From Cephalotus follicularis (lineage: Eukaryota > Streptophyta > Magnoliopsida > Oxalidales > Cephalotaceae), in the NCBI GenBank assembly GCA_001972305.1, contig BDDD01000369.1:351687-415686 (forward strand): a DNA stretch of 64,000 bases. The letters run 5' to 3'. Position numbers and translations under genes: made by a program. Within the stretch, counting starts at the first letter, position 1. Each line of letters begins with the position of its first letter. This document shows positions 39,691 to 51,111 of this stretch, in pieces. Under the pieces are notes generated by a model. That model was not told where the DNA came from. It was given only the letters and a program-made list of their open reading frames with translations, and made no database searches.

Positions 39691-42121
39691 TTCCAAGAGC
39701 CAAGGTCCTTATGTGTTTCACTTAAGAAGGTAATTTGTGCCTTCGTTAAGTAAAACACTTAAACCGTGGGACATATAAGTGATATGGCCTACTAGAGAGC
39801 AAAGGACTAGTCTTAAGAGTCTAGAAAGTCAATTTAAGCTGTCATTCAGTTAAACACTTCACCTTTGGCACATAAAAAGAAGTTCATTTAGCCTTCTGGA
39901 AGCCATGACCTCATTTTTGGCACATAGGAAGGCAATTTAAGCATTTCTTAAGTCAAAATCTTTACCAAGGCACATAAGAAGGGCATTTGGCCTCCCAAAA
40001 GTCAAAAGCCTCATGTTTGGCACTTAGGATGGCAATTTGACAATTTCTAAACTCAAACACTTCATGCTTGGCACATACGAAAGTCATTTGGCCTTCCAGG
40101 AGTCAAGGTTCTTATGTTTTGCACTTAGGAATGTAATATGTTCATGCAGTAAGTCAAACACATAAACTGTGGCACATATAAGTGATTTGGCATACTAGAG
40201 GCCAAATGACCCATGTTTGCAGTCTAGAAAGTCAATTTAACCCTTTATTCAGTCAAACACTTCAGCATTGGAACATAAGAAGGTCATTCTGGAAGACGTG
40301 GCCTCATTTTTGGCAATTAGGATTGCAATTTAAACATTTCTCAATTCAAACTATTTACCAAGGCACATAAGAAGGGCATTTGGTCTCCCGAAAGCCAAGA
40401 GACTCACGTTTTGCACATATGATGGAAATTTGACCATTCGTTAACTCAAACACTTCATACTTGGCACATATGAAAGTCATTTGGCCTTCCAGGAGCCAAG
40501 GTACTTATGTTTTACACGTAGGAAGGAAATATGTGCCTTCGCTAAGTGAAACACTTAAACCGTGGCACATATAAGTGATTTCGCCTGCTAGAGACCGAAT
40601 GACTCATATATGGTGTCTAGAAAGTCAATTTAAGCATTCATTAAGTCAAACACTTCCCCCTTGACACATAAGAAGGTCATTTGGCCTTCTCGAAGCAATG
40701 GCCTTATTTTTTGCACTTAAGTAGGCAATTTAAGAATTCCTTCAGTCAAACTCTTTACCAAGGCACATAAGAAGGGCATTAGGCCTCCCGGAAGCAAAGA
40801 GCCTTATGTTTGGCACTTTCGATGGCAATTCGACAGTTCCTTAACTCAAACACTTCACCTTGGCACATATGAAAGTCATTTGGCTTTCTAGGAGGTCCTT
40901 ATGTTTTGCACTTAGAAAGGAAATATGTGCCTACGTTAAGTCAAACACTTAAACCGTGGCACATATAAGTGATTTGACCTGCTAGAGAGCAAAGGACTAA
41001 TCTTTGTTGTCTAGAAAGTATATTTAAGCATTCATTCAGTCAAACACTTCACCCTTGGCACATAAGAAGGTCATTTAGACTTCTAGAAGGTGTAGCCTCA
41101 TTTTTGGCACTAAGGAAGACAACTTAAGCATTTCTTAAGTCAAACTCTTTACCAAGGCACATAAGAAGGGCATTTGGCCTCTCGGAAGCGAAGAGCCTCA
41201 TGTTTGGCACTTAGGATGACAATTTGACAATTCCTTAACTCAAACACTTCAACATTGGCACATATGACAGTCATTTGGCCGTCCATGAGCCAAGGTCCTT
41301 ATGTGTTTCACTTAGGAGGGTAATATGTGCCTTCGTTAACTAAAACACTTAAACCGTCACACATATAAGTGATTTGACCTGCTAGAGACCAAAGGACTCA
41401 TTTTTGGTGTCTAGAAAGTCAATTTAAGCCTTCATCCAGTCAAACACTTCACCCTTGACACATAAGAAGGTCATTTAGCCTTCTGGAAGCCATGACCTCA
41501 TTTTTGGAACTTAGGAAGGCAATTTAAGCATTTTTTAAGTCAAACTCTCGACCAAGGCACGTCAGAAAGGAATTTGGCATCTTGAAAGCGAAGGGCGTCA
41601 TGTTTGGTATTTTGGATGGCAATTTGATAATTACTTCATTCAAACACTTCACCCTTGGCACATATGAAGGTCATTTGGCCTTCGAGGAGCCAAGGTCTTT
41701 ATGTGTTTCAATTAGGAAGGTATTTTGTGCCTTCGTTAAGTAAAACACTTAAACCGTGGCACATATAGTCGTTTCGCCTGCTATAGAGCAAAGGACTCAT
41801 CTTCGGTCTCTAGAAAGTCAATATAAGCTGTCATTCAGTCAAACAATTCACCCTTGGCACATACGAAGGTCATTTAGCATTTTGGAGCCATGACCTCATT
41901 TTTGGCACTGATGAATGCAATTCAAGCATTTCTTCAGTCAAATTGTTTACCAAGGCACATAAGAAGGGCATTTGGCCACCCAAAAGCCAAGAGCCTCATG
42001 TTTGGCACTTAGGATGGTAATTTGACAATTTCTAAACTCAAAAACTTCACCCTTGGCACATATGAAGGTCATTTGGCCTTCCAAAAGCCAAGCTCCTTAT
42101 GTTTTGCACTTAGGAAGGTAA
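39683..42121 (-). repeat. Satellite array, block IV (reverse)
   Basis: The same four monomers appear as their reverse complements, in order D-C-B-A along the plus strand, with HORs of ~400 bp. The C-monomer end appears here as CTTAAACCGTGGCACATATA. The block ends with GGTAA (42117-42121), the TSD of the copia element. Confidence 0.95.
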
Positions 42122-43634
42122 TGTTAGAGTAAGGGTGTCCCTGCATGCCACGAGGTGGCTTTGCATAAATATATATGTATGTATGAGATGCACTCCTTAA
42201 CTGGAGATATCTCTTTAAGCCACGGGGCGGCTGCATGTGTGTATATTACACTATCTATTTATACAATCTGAATTCCTCATGCTACACACATGCTAGCTTG
42301 GCGGAAAATCTAGTTTTTAAACTAGTATATATTTAATTTGATATTAGTGGTTTTTATTTATTTATTTACCACTGTATTGTCAAATTGATATATCAAGAGA
42401 AACCACAGTGGGAGTATGTTGTTACATACATTGTGAGGGGTGCACATTTTTTAAACCGAGAGAGAAATCTTGTTTTGTTTAAATAAAATTAAAAGAAAAA
42501 TAAGATATATAGAAAAATAAGAGCAATTTTTTTTAAGTCTTCTTTTCTTCCTTTTTGGGAGTCCTGTACACGCCTCAGCCGAAGGAGAAACGCACGGCTT
42601 CGTGCGTTGGAGCGTCTGGACGGCGCTTCGGACCGGGGAAGACGACGCCGTAGGCGTCGGTGGCCAGGGAAAGGGGCTGGCTCTCATCCATGGTAAGCCT
42701 CTCCCTCTTCTCTCCCCGTTTTCTCCCTCTCTCTCTCTCTTTCGTTTGGACCCGACGCTTTGTACGTCACCCACTGCCGGCCTTCTCTTCCGCCGCCGGT
42801 GGTCTCGGTAGGTGGAGCGGCCTCAGCTCTACCTATCTCGGCCCTAGACTAGGTGTGACCGGCCGTTGTTTGGCCGGTCTTTGCGCTTCGGGTCGACCCT
42901 GTCGACTTGGAGCGCTGTTCGCCGTGGGTCGGCGTTCCACACCGATTCACGGCGGGCCTTCAGCACGGTTGGGTAGATCTCAAGATTTGGAGCCCGGACA
43001 TGGCGGTCCGAAGTCACGGCGACCTTGTTTTCGCCGGGTCGGGTTGACCCGCCGGCTTCGCCCACGTTCCAGGCCCAGTCTCGCGGAGTCTTGGCCACCA
43101 GTGGCTTTGTTGGGTGTTTATCGTCCACATATGTCGCCGTCGGTCAATGACCCGTTGACCGAGTCTCACTGAGTCCGAACTCAATGAGTCGCCGCCGCTG
43201 TTCACCGCCGTCCGGGGCGATTCCGGCCGTGTCTCCGCCACCAGTGAGCTGAGCAGATTTTTTGGAGTTCGTTGGTGTCTTGGTTGAAGTTTTCGTGGAC
43301 TGGCTGAAACCGGCAGTGGAGCCGGTAACCGGCAGTTGCTTCGGCAAGTGCGTAGCGGCAAAGTGATGGAGCCGCCAACGTTGGTATGATTACTAATCAT
43401 TTGTTTCCGCTGTGTTTATTGTTTACCGAATTGGTTTCGGTTATAGTGGATGTATGCTTGACTGTGATATTTGTTCGATTGAATATTAAACGGAGATCCT
43501 AGGCGAATAGATTTTGGTAGTAAGATGTAATTGTGAACCTAGACTTACGAGTCTTGGTGTTTTTAAAAAATTAAAATTATACACACTTGCATCCTAGACC
43601 CAAAATCGGCCGGGACCCCTCCCGGGTTCCAACA
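42122..43634 (+). repeat. 5' LTR of the copia element (1513 bp)
   Basis: The first 156 bp and the last ~572 bp match the 3' LTR. The middle 785 bp (42278-43062) has no counterpart there. That middle part changes from very AT-rich (to ~42550) to strongly GC-rich (~42560 onwards) and carries a 170-codon open frame (42660-43172) with no recognised domain. A TATA-like ATAAATATATA (~42166) in the shared 5' part could be the LTR promoter. The sequence CCATGGTAAG at ~42690 resembles an exon end with a splice donor followed by a pyrimidine-rich tract; this is suggestive only. Confidence 0.88.
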
Positions 43635-43636
43635 AG

Positions 43637-43653
43637 TGGTATCCGAGCGATCC
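43637..43653 (+). other. Primer-binding site (Met-tRNA-like)
   Basis: TGGTATCCGAGCGATCC lies two bases after the 5' LTR. It resembles the complement of the initiator Met tRNA 3' end (TGGTATCAGAGC...) used by many plant copia elements, with one clear mismatch. Confidence 0.75.
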
Positions 43654-43906
43654 GTTTTAATATCAATTGGACTACGATTTTGATTTTTGGTGACTATTTT
43701 GGAATGATTAATGTAACTGGGATTCTAATTTAATTCCCTTCCCATTGTTGTTTTATAAAATTAAGTTTTTCTTAAACCGAGGGAAGCTAGATTTTAAATA
43801 ATTTAGTGGGAGTTTTATTGGCCATAGCACCAGCTATTGAGCAAGGAATTAATAATAAAAGACTATGAGATATATGATATAAATCCTTCACAACCTTTTG
43901 CATTAT

Positions 43907-44720
43907 TGATTAGGTCATTCTAGCGAGGCTAGATAAACACGTTTGGTTAAGGATGAGCTTTTAGACATCCAGGACGGGAAGTCCCTTCCAACGTGTACAT
44001 CATGTTTGCTTGGTGTAATGACCAAATCTTCTTTTCTCCAACACTGGAGATAAGAAAGTGGACATATTGTAATATATCCGCACTGACATTTGTGGTATAA
44101 TGTCAGACAATGCACGTGAAGGTTTTCACTACTTCATTACCTTCATACTGTGATTCGTCACGGTTTCTGTAAGTGTTTCGGGTGAAACACATATCTGAAT
44201 CTTTTGAGAGTGTTAAGAGATTTAGATACGAAGTAGAAATGCAAATGGGTAAACCCATTAGAGCATTATGCTCTGATCGGGGAAGCGAATACCTGTCTGC
44301 AGAATTCTTGGGTTATCTGAGAGATAACGGAATTTTTTCTCAATGGATCCTTTCTGGAACACCATACTGTGATGATGTATCCAAACGGAGGAAATTGACA
44401 TTCGTGAATATGTCAAATCCATTATGTCTTTTATTCATCTTCTTATCTCCTTCTGGGATTATACGTTGCAGTGGCAGCGTATATCTTAATCCGGATTCCT
44501 ATGAAATACGTCCCCTCCATATCTTTCAAGATTTCAAGAGGAAACCCAGCCTAAACCAAGAGGGTTAATGGTTGTCCAGCTTTTGTAAGAAGGCGAAAAC
44601 CTTCTAAGCTGGAGGCGCGAGCGGATCGTTACCGGTTTTGTGGGATCTCCTAAGAAGTGCTTAGGATTTCATTTCAACCATCCTAGCGAGCAAATGGTAT
44701 TTGTTTTGCGTACTGCAAAA
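43907..44720 (+). pseudogene. Decayed gag-pre-integrase and integrase of the copia element
   Basis: Broken frames match the copia pol order. A GAG-pre-integrase tail is seen at ~43930-44040 (residues LVKDELLDIQDGKS, then CTSCLLG). The integrase core follows, with SDRGSEYL (the D at 44275-44277 is one of the DDE acidic residues) and a degenerate GTPYCDDVSKRR at the third-acid region. The longest open piece is 44173-44568. After that the match continues in another frame (VGSPKKCLGFHF near 44640), the usual integrase C-terminal linker. Stops and frameshifts interrupt every segment. The upstream zinc finger, protease and gag are absent. Confidence 0.8.
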
Positions 44721-45046
44721 TTCCTCGAAAGGGGAATACCTATTTACAGGAAGCAGTGGGAGTACGGTATAACTAAGTGAGTTACTATCTGGTGAAAGCC
44801 CATAGGACGATTAGGAATTAGAGGTTAAACCCTCTAAAGACAAGATTTGGGAAAGGGATCCCAACCTGAGAAAGGATCTCAGTAAGGCACTCCTCGTGAG
44901 AGGAGATCAGGCAAGATTTTGACAACGTCTGAGAAATATGGTTTTCTCATAAAAGTCACTGATAAATCTAAAGTCATCGATGATGACGAGCCTGCCAGCT
45001 ACAAATGAAATAGTGAAGTGCACTGATTTCTGGGCATGATTGGGAG

Positions 45047-45720
45047 TCATGAAATCCGAAATGGACGCCATATACGTCAACCGAGTATGGAACTTGGTTA
45101 ATGCTCTCATAGGCAGGTTGCCCAATGGTTGCATATATATCTTCAAGAGTAAGATAAACGTTAATGGAAAAGGTTAAAACCTTTAAATCGTAATGATTAA
45201 TTCCATTCGGATAATGCTTGTAATTGACACTCGTTATGGATATAACAAATGGCATTAGGATGTCAAGATGGCCTTCGTTAAAGGACTATCTTGAAGAGGA
45301 CATCTTAATGTCCCAAACCCGAGGGGTTTACATCCAAGGAACATTAGCACAGAGTGTGTGCAAGCTCCTAAGGTTTGTGTATGACCTTATACAAGCATCT
45401 TGTAGCTGAAACATCTGTTTTTGATTTCATCAGAACGATGCTATGCCTTAAGTCTACGGGAAATAGGATATCCCAGATATCACTTTCTTAGTATTGTACA
45501 TAAATAACATTCTACACATTGGTAATGTTGTAGGTATGTTATATTACAATTAACCAAGAACTTCTCCAAAAGGATTTGGGAGAGACTTCCTACGTTTTGA
45601 GAATGAAGATCTTAAGAGTAGATCAAGTAGGTTGTTTGGACTTTCCCAAAGTCAGTACATCAGCAGGGTGCTGATATAGTATGGATTCCTGAATTCCACG
45701 TTTGGCTTACTGCCAATAAG
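45047..45720 (+). pseudogene. Decayed copia reverse transcriptase
   Basis: The start of the domain is recognisable as MKSEMDAIYVNRVWNLV, followed by a KSKINVNGKG segment, then LEEDILMSQ (~45288) and VCKLLRFVYDLIQAS (~45360). The catalytic YVDD box is replaced by YINN at 45497-45508, so both catalytic aspartates of that motif are lost. The order and spacing are those of a copia RVT_2 domain, but several frameshifts are needed to read it. It is certainly non-functional. Confidence 0.8.
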
Positions 45721-45779
45721 CCAAGGAATTCATCTTTCCAAGAGGATGTTGAAAGAGACGTCAGAGGAAAGTGTTGTAT

Positions 45780-46440
45780 GAGTAGGCTACCTTAAGTTTC
45801 AGCTATAGGCTGCATCATGCAATATAACACTTTGTACTAGGCCTGACGTCGTACAAGCCTAAGGGTCTGGCTAGTCGATCATCAGTTCAATCCCTGTGAG
45901 AGGCACTGGGAATTGTCAACGAGATCTGAGAGTGACTCAGGATTTCTTATTGACATCTGGAGAAGATAGTGAATTGAATAAGAGTTATGTCGACTCTGAT
46001 TTCATCTGTGATTTGGAGGATCACGACATCGTATCAGGATATGTGATTATCCTAAACGAAGGTGCTGTGTGAGTTGGATGGGTCTACAACAGTGGGATAC
46101 TGTTGACTCATCCATGGAATAAGAGTATGTTATAACCAATGATACCGAAAAGTTCCTGTTTGGTAGCGGAAGTTCGTTGTGGAACTTTATGTAGTTCCAT
46201 CTATCGTTCGTCCAGTTGTGTAGAGTGACGACGATAAGGGGGCCTTTGCACAGGCTATGGAACCCAGTCTCATTACCGCTCTAAACTTAAGAAACGGTAT
46301 CATAATATTATATGATTCACGTGATCGTATATAGAGGAAACATTATCCTAAAGAGATTTGCGACGTGAGCAAATTTTGGCAGACCCACTGACCAATGCCA
46401 TGAGCATTAGTAGTACTTGAGCGACAGCGAAAGTGTGATG
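45780..46440 (+). pseudogene. Decayed copia RNase H region
   Basis: Fragments of the usual copia C-terminus are visible: LCTRPDVVQA (~45832), SNPCERHWEL (~45889), a SMEEYVI stretch (~46111) and a final HEH-type segment near 46400. Frameshifts and stops separate them. The region leads directly into the polypurine tract and 3' LTR. Confidence 0.7.
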
Positions 46441-46473
46441 GGCTTAGGCTAAAGGTCTTCGTGGCTTGAGGCC

Positions 46474-46484
46474 AAGTGGGAGAT
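46474..46484 (+). other. Polypurine tract
   Basis: AAGTGGGAGAT abuts the 3' LTR start (TGTTAG). It is the usual plus-strand priming site of copia elements, here with one or two pyrimidines. Confidence 0.65.
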
Positions 46485-47369
46485 TGTTAGAGTAAGGGTG
46501 TCCCTGCATGCCACGAGGTGGCTCTGCATAAATATATGTATGTATGAGATGCACTCCTTAACTGGAGATATCTCTTTAAGCCGTGGGGCGGCTGCATGTG
46601 TGTATATTACACTATCTATTTATACAATCTGAATTCCTTTTCGTGTTTAATAGTGCATATTCAATCAAAAATGGCAACCCGCTATATGTATATCCCAAAC
46701 CATCTTAAATGGATCGGGTGATCACCATGTCATCCGAGTACACATATAGTGCCCTGTCGTTCGAGGGGTTGGATCTCCTTCGCCCGCCGTGTTCTCCACG
46801 TTCCTGGCCGATTCTCGCCGAGTCTCGGCCACCAGTGGCTTTGTTGGGTGTTTATCGTCCACATATGTCGCCGCCGGTCAATGACCCGTTGTCCGAGTCT
46901 CACTGAGTCCGAACTCAGTGAGTCGCCGCCGCTGTTCACCGCCATCCGGGGCGATTCCGGCCGTGTCTCCGCCACCAGTGAGCTGAGCAGATTTTTTGGA
47001 GTCTGTTGGTGTCTTGGTTGAAGTTTTCGTGGACTGGCCGGAAACCGGCAGTGGAGCCGGTAACCGAAAGTTGCTTCGGCAAGCGCGTAGCGGCAAAGTG
47101 ATGGAGCCGCCAACGTTGGTATGATTACTAATCATTTGTTTCCGCTATGTTTATTGTTTACCGAATTGGTTTCGGTTATAGTGGATGTATGCTTGACTGT
47201 GATATTTGTTCGATTGAATATTAAACGGAGATCCTAGGCTAATAGATTTTGGTAGTAAGATGTAATTGTGAACCTAGACTTGCGAGTGTTGGTGTTTTTA
47301 AAAAATTAAAATTATACACACTTGCATCCTAGACCCAAAATCGACCGGGACCCCTCCCGGGTTCCAACA
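46485..47369 (+). repeat. 3' LTR of the copia element (885 bp)
   Basis: Positions 46485-46638 match the first 156 bp of the 5' LTR and 46798-47369 match its last ~572 bp. The 159 bp between (46639-46797) is unrelated to the 785 bp found there in the 5' LTR. The two LTRs are therefore not simple copies, despite a perfect TSD around the whole element. Confidence 0.88.
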
Positions 47370-48199
47370 GGTAATATGTTCATGCGGTAAGTCAAACACT
47401 GAAACTGTGGCACATATAATTTATTTAGCCTGCTACAGGCCAAATGATTCGTGTTTTGTGTCTAGAAAGTCATTTAGCCTACTGGAAGACGTGGCCTCAT
47501 TTTTGACAATTAGGAATGCAATTTAAACAATTCGACTCAAACTCTTTACCAAGGCACATAAGACGAGCATTTGGCCTTCCGGAATCCAAGAGACTCATGT
47601 TTTGCACTTCGGATGGCAATTTCACCATTCCTTAACTCAAACACTTCATTCTTGTCACATATGAAATTCATTTGGCCTTCCAGGAGCTAAGGTCCTTATG
47701 TTTTACGTTTATGAGGGAAATATCTGCCTTCGTAAAGTTAAACACTCAAACTGTGGCACATATAAGTGATTTGGTCTACTAGAGAGCAAAGGACTCATCT
47801 TCGGTGTCTACAAAGTCAATTTAAGCCATCATTCAGTAAAACATTTCACCCTTCGCACATAAGAAGGTCATTTAGTGTTCTGGAAGCCATGGCCTGATTT
47901 TTGGCACTTAGGAAGGCAATTTAAGCATTTCTTAAGTCAAACTCTTTACCAAGACACATAAGAAGGGCATTTGGCCTCCCAAAATCCAAGAGCCTCTTGT
48001 TTGGCACTTAGGATGGTAATTTGACCATTCCTCAACTCAAACACTTCACCCTTGGCACATATGAAGGTCATTCGACCTTCCAGGAGCCAAGGTCTTTATG
48101 TTTCACACTTAGGAAGGTAATATGTGCCTTCGTTATGTCAAACACTTAAACTGTGGCACATATAAGTGATTTCGCCTACTAGATGCTGAAGGACACATG
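47370..48199 (-). repeat. Satellite array, block V (reverse)
   Basis: Two ~400-bp reverse-oriented HOR units lie between the copia element and the LINE. Phase and orientation are continuous with block IV once the copia element is removed. Confidence 0.95.
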
Positions 48200-48209
48200 T
48201 TTTTTTTTT
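48200..48209 (-). other. LINE poly(A) tail (T-run on the plus strand)
   Basis: A run of ten T joins satellite DNA (..GGACACATG) to the LINE 3' end, as expected for target-primed reverse transcription. A second homopolymer run of A follows at ~48227-48236. Confidence 0.8.
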
Positions 48210-48553
48210 GGAACTGGTTTGGTATTAAAAAAAAAAGTCCAGAGGTACACCAGCCTCTAGTTTACAAGAAATCAACTAGAGGGCCAGAGCTGGCGCAATG
48301 CCAGCACACAAAAACTACAAAGCAGTTCAGCTTAAAAAATAGTAAAAGTTACATACTTCAAAAGAAAGCAACATTGAAATACTAAAGATTACAGCGACAT
48401 AAACTGTAGTAGCAAAGAGAATCCTACGCCATGCACATATGTGGACCTAACTCGCCTTATAAGTCGTGGCTCTCTGTCTAATTACGTGACATTTCTTGCC
48501 AAGAAACTCCCTAGTTCGTGCACAAGCTATGATGCCATTCATTTAACTGCAGT

Positions 48554-49005
48554 TTACGGCTTGACAGAACTCTCTATGCTACCTCCTGCCTTGATGAACT
48601 CTAGACCAAGAAGGAAAAGGTTTTCGAAGCATCTTCGATTTCTTTCTGTCCATAGGTTGTACATCGTCGCCGCTAAGGCAAGCTTCCTCACTGAGGCTGG
48701 GAAACCATGTCCAAGGGAGTGGTGTAACATCCAGTCTATCTCCTCCATCCATCGGAGGGTTGGCCTACCTATGTTGCACATTGCCAACACTGTTCTCCAG
48801 AAGAAGAGATCTTCTGACGTTTCCTCATCTCCACAGTTGAAAACACATGCCGCTGAGAGTAGGCTTCCACATGTCCGTAGCTTGTCCCTAGTTTTATGAG
48901 CTCCTCTGAGGGCCAGCCACAAGCAGAAAGCATGTTTTGGTATCCAAAGGGGGTGCCATACCAGGGTATGCCATGGGACCTCACTAGAAGGAAAACGTAT
49001 ACCAT
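48554..49005 (-). pseudogene. LINE ORF2 C-terminus (zf-RVT-like)
   Basis: In the same frame as the reverse transcriptase above, this part reads HKTRDKLRTCG, then a CVFNCGDEETSEDLFF segment and a W-rich tail ending ..LWTERNRRCFENL. That is the typical zinc-binding region found at the end of plant LINE ORF2 (CxxC...H...C pattern, here with CGDEETSEDLFF where many relatives have an H). A stop near 49130 and a shift near 48920 separate it from upstream parts. Confidence 0.8.
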
Positions 49006-49129
49006 CCCATGCTTTATGGGTAGAGAAGGCTTGGCCTGGTGAGTCCCAGAAAATGCAGTCAGAGGATGGAGAGATCCTAATGTCCTGAACCCGGCGTTGT
49101 ATCTCTATGAGCTCTCTGGAATTTTGAGG

Positions 49130-49792
49130 CTAGTGCCACCTACCCTCCAAGATCACCTGTTTTACCAGCGCCGAGCTCCCCAAGCCTGTATCATATATTA
49201 CTCTATGGCCATAAAGGGCATGGACAGACTCCTCATGCATCCATGGATCAAACCAAAGGGAGAACTTGTCTCCCCTACCACACTGATAAATAAGATGTTC
49301 TTTTGCTAACGGCCTGAGATGGAGGATTTGCCTCCATGAACATGATAGTAAACCTCGGCAAGGGATACACCAGAAATTAGATTGTTTAACAAGGTATACC
49401 TGGCACCATCTGGACCATAATGATTGGCTATTTAGGAAGTTACATATCTTTTTTAGGAGTAGAGATTTGTTCCAGGTCTTCAGATTTTTAACACCTAATC
49501 CACCCTCCTTCAAAGGTTTACAAACATCCGACCATTTAACCTTGTTGCGAGCTGGACCTCCCCACGGGAAGTTTCGAAGGATGCATTCACATTCCTTGAC
49601 AATCTTCATAGGTAAGAGGAAGACACTGCTCCAGAAAACTTGCATACTTGCCAGTGTTGCATTGATCAGTTGTAGGCGTCCTGCAATCGAGAGGGTTTGA
49701 GTAACCCAACTATTTTCTCTTGCCATAAGGCGATCTACCAGAGGAGTGAAGTCTGTGTGATATAGTCTCATAGTTACAAGAGGGAGACCCAA
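49130..49792 (-). pseudogene. LINE ORF2, region after the reverse transcriptase
   Basis: This 220-residue open stretch continues the RT frame after a single in-frame stop at ~49823. It starts with GLPLVTMRL (normally YLGLPL in plant LINEs) and contains SIAGRLQLINATLASMQVFW, FPWGG and GGLGVKNLKTWNKSLLLK. These are the conserved thumb and connection blocks of plant non-LTR reverse transcriptases. The start methionine shown is not a real start; this is an internal part of ORF2. Confidence 0.85.
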
Positions 49793-49822
49793 ATAGGTGA
49801 CTAGCAGGGACCTTTCTTGGAA

Positions 49823-50623
49823 CTACACCCTTCTGAGGATATCTCTCTTTGTTCTTGCCACTGTCTTACAGAAGAAAACAAAACTTTTGTTGGCGCTGAC
49901 AGTGAGTCTAGAATTCAGCTTAAACTCATCCAGGGCCTCCATAAGGTAGCATATGGAAACCAACTTGGTAGCAGAGAAAAGTAGCAGGTCATCTACATAG
50001 CTAAGATGGGTGATCCTCATCTCCTTGCATCTCGGGTGGTATGTAAGCAGCCCTCCCTCTTCTACCTGATTGAGCAAGTGTGAAAGAAAATCCAGCCCTA
50101 TTACAAAGAGGTAAGGAGATAGAGGATCTCCTTGACTTAAGCCTCCTTTTCCTGGAAAGTAACCATGGAGGCTTCCGTTAATAGCCAGCGAGTAGGAAGG
50201 ATTGGAGATGCAAGTGCGAACCCAAGACACAAAAGATCCTGGACAACCCATCATGACTAGCATGCCTAACATAAAATCCCAGCTTATCGTATCACAAGCT
50301 TTGTGGATGTCAACCTTAATGGTGCACCTAGCCACTCCTCTGTTAGAATGATAGCCAGACAGCAGCTCTTGTGCAAGGAGGATGTTGTCCTTGATGTTTC
50401 TACCTCTTATGAAGGCCGTCTGTGCTGGATCGATGAGGTCATGGAGGATCGGTTTGAGTCTGTTAGCAAGGATCTTTGTGATAGTCTTATACAAGTATGA
50501 GCAACATGATATCGGCCTATAGTCTGCCATCGAGGCTGGGTTCTTGATCTTGGGTATGAGGGCAAGGATAGTGGCATTTATACATCTCGGCAAAGAGCCC
50601 GTCTTAAAAAAAATCAAGGACAT
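49823..50623 (-). pseudogene. LINE reverse transcriptase domain (RVT_1)
   Basis: A 266-residue open stretch covers the fingers and palm. In order: ATILALIPKIKNP, DYRPISCCSYLYK, NRLKPIL, QTAFIRGRNIKDNILLAQE, KVDIHKACDTISWDF (first catalytic aspartate, normally KAYD), GGLSQGDPLSPYLF and YVDD (usually FADD in plant L1). The catalytic aspartates are kept. An eight-base A-run on the plus strand (50606-50613) adds one base relative to the expected frame just upstream, so the methionine at the start is a frameshift artefact. It stops in frame at 49823. It was probably active not very long ago. Confidence 0.9.
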
Positions 50624-50862
50624 TGTCTACGCAATCTTCTCCCAGAATACTCCAGGCTCCTCTGAAGAAATGACCATTGTAGCCGTCCAGCCCAGGAGCT
50701 TTAGAGGGGTTCTGGGATAGGAGAGCTTCTTTAGCCTCCTACCTGGAAACTGGGCTACCAAGAGATCTACATTGTTCATCTGTTATCCACTTTGTATAAC
50801 CTTCTAGGTTGATGTCTTCAGGCTGCACTGCACCAGGGGAGCCCATTATTCTCCTGAAATGA

Positions 50863-51111
50863 TCAACCCCCACCTGGGCAATAGCCTCTTCTGTCTCCAC
50901 CCAAGTACCTGCCGCATTCTTTATCCTGGTTATATGATTCTTCGATTACCATCTCGTGGAAGTAGGCAGAATTAGCGTCTCCTTCCTTCAGCCACTGGAT
51001 TCTAGATTTTTGCTTAAAGTATGCTTCCTCCAATCTTGCCATCCGCCCAACTTCCAGCCTAAGTATCATTTCCTTCTCTACCTTAGATGGGGTCTCTCCC
51101 TCATTGAGTAT
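50863..51111 (-). pseudogene. LINE ORF2 linker between endonuclease and reverse transcriptase
   Basis: This part reads LEEAYFKQKSRIQWLKEGD followed by NSAYFHEMV, the conserved WLKEGDxNSxYFH block found before the RT in plant LINEs. It is in the same frame as the endonuclease and separated from it only by the stop codon at 51112-51114. A frameshift near ~50945 ends the match; the block leading to the RT (SKAPGLDGYNG, ~50695) continues in another frame. Confidence 0.8.

Larger units (their letters stand above)
42122..47369 (+). mobile_element. Ty1/copia LTR retrotransposon, internally deleted (TSD GGTAA)
   Basis: This 5248-bp element is flanked by GGTAA at 42117-42121 and 47370-47374. It has a 5' LTR (42122-43634), a primer-binding site, ~2.85 kb of internal sequence, a polypurine tract and a 3' LTR (46485-47369). 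Both LTRs begin TGTTAGAGTAAGGG and end GGGTTCCAACA. The internal order is integrase, reverse transcriptase, RNase H, which is diagnostic of Ty1/copia. The gag and protease regions expected after the primer site are missing and pol is full of stops and frameshifts, so it is not autonomous. Where the LTRs align (their last ~572 bp) they differ at about 20 sites by eye, indicating a moderately young insertion. Confidence 0.93.

Noticed and set aside
42844-43400. Minus-strand open frames in the copia LTR
   Set aside because: They are GC-rich shadow frames with no domain; the same kind recurs in the 3' LTR because the DNA is duplicated.
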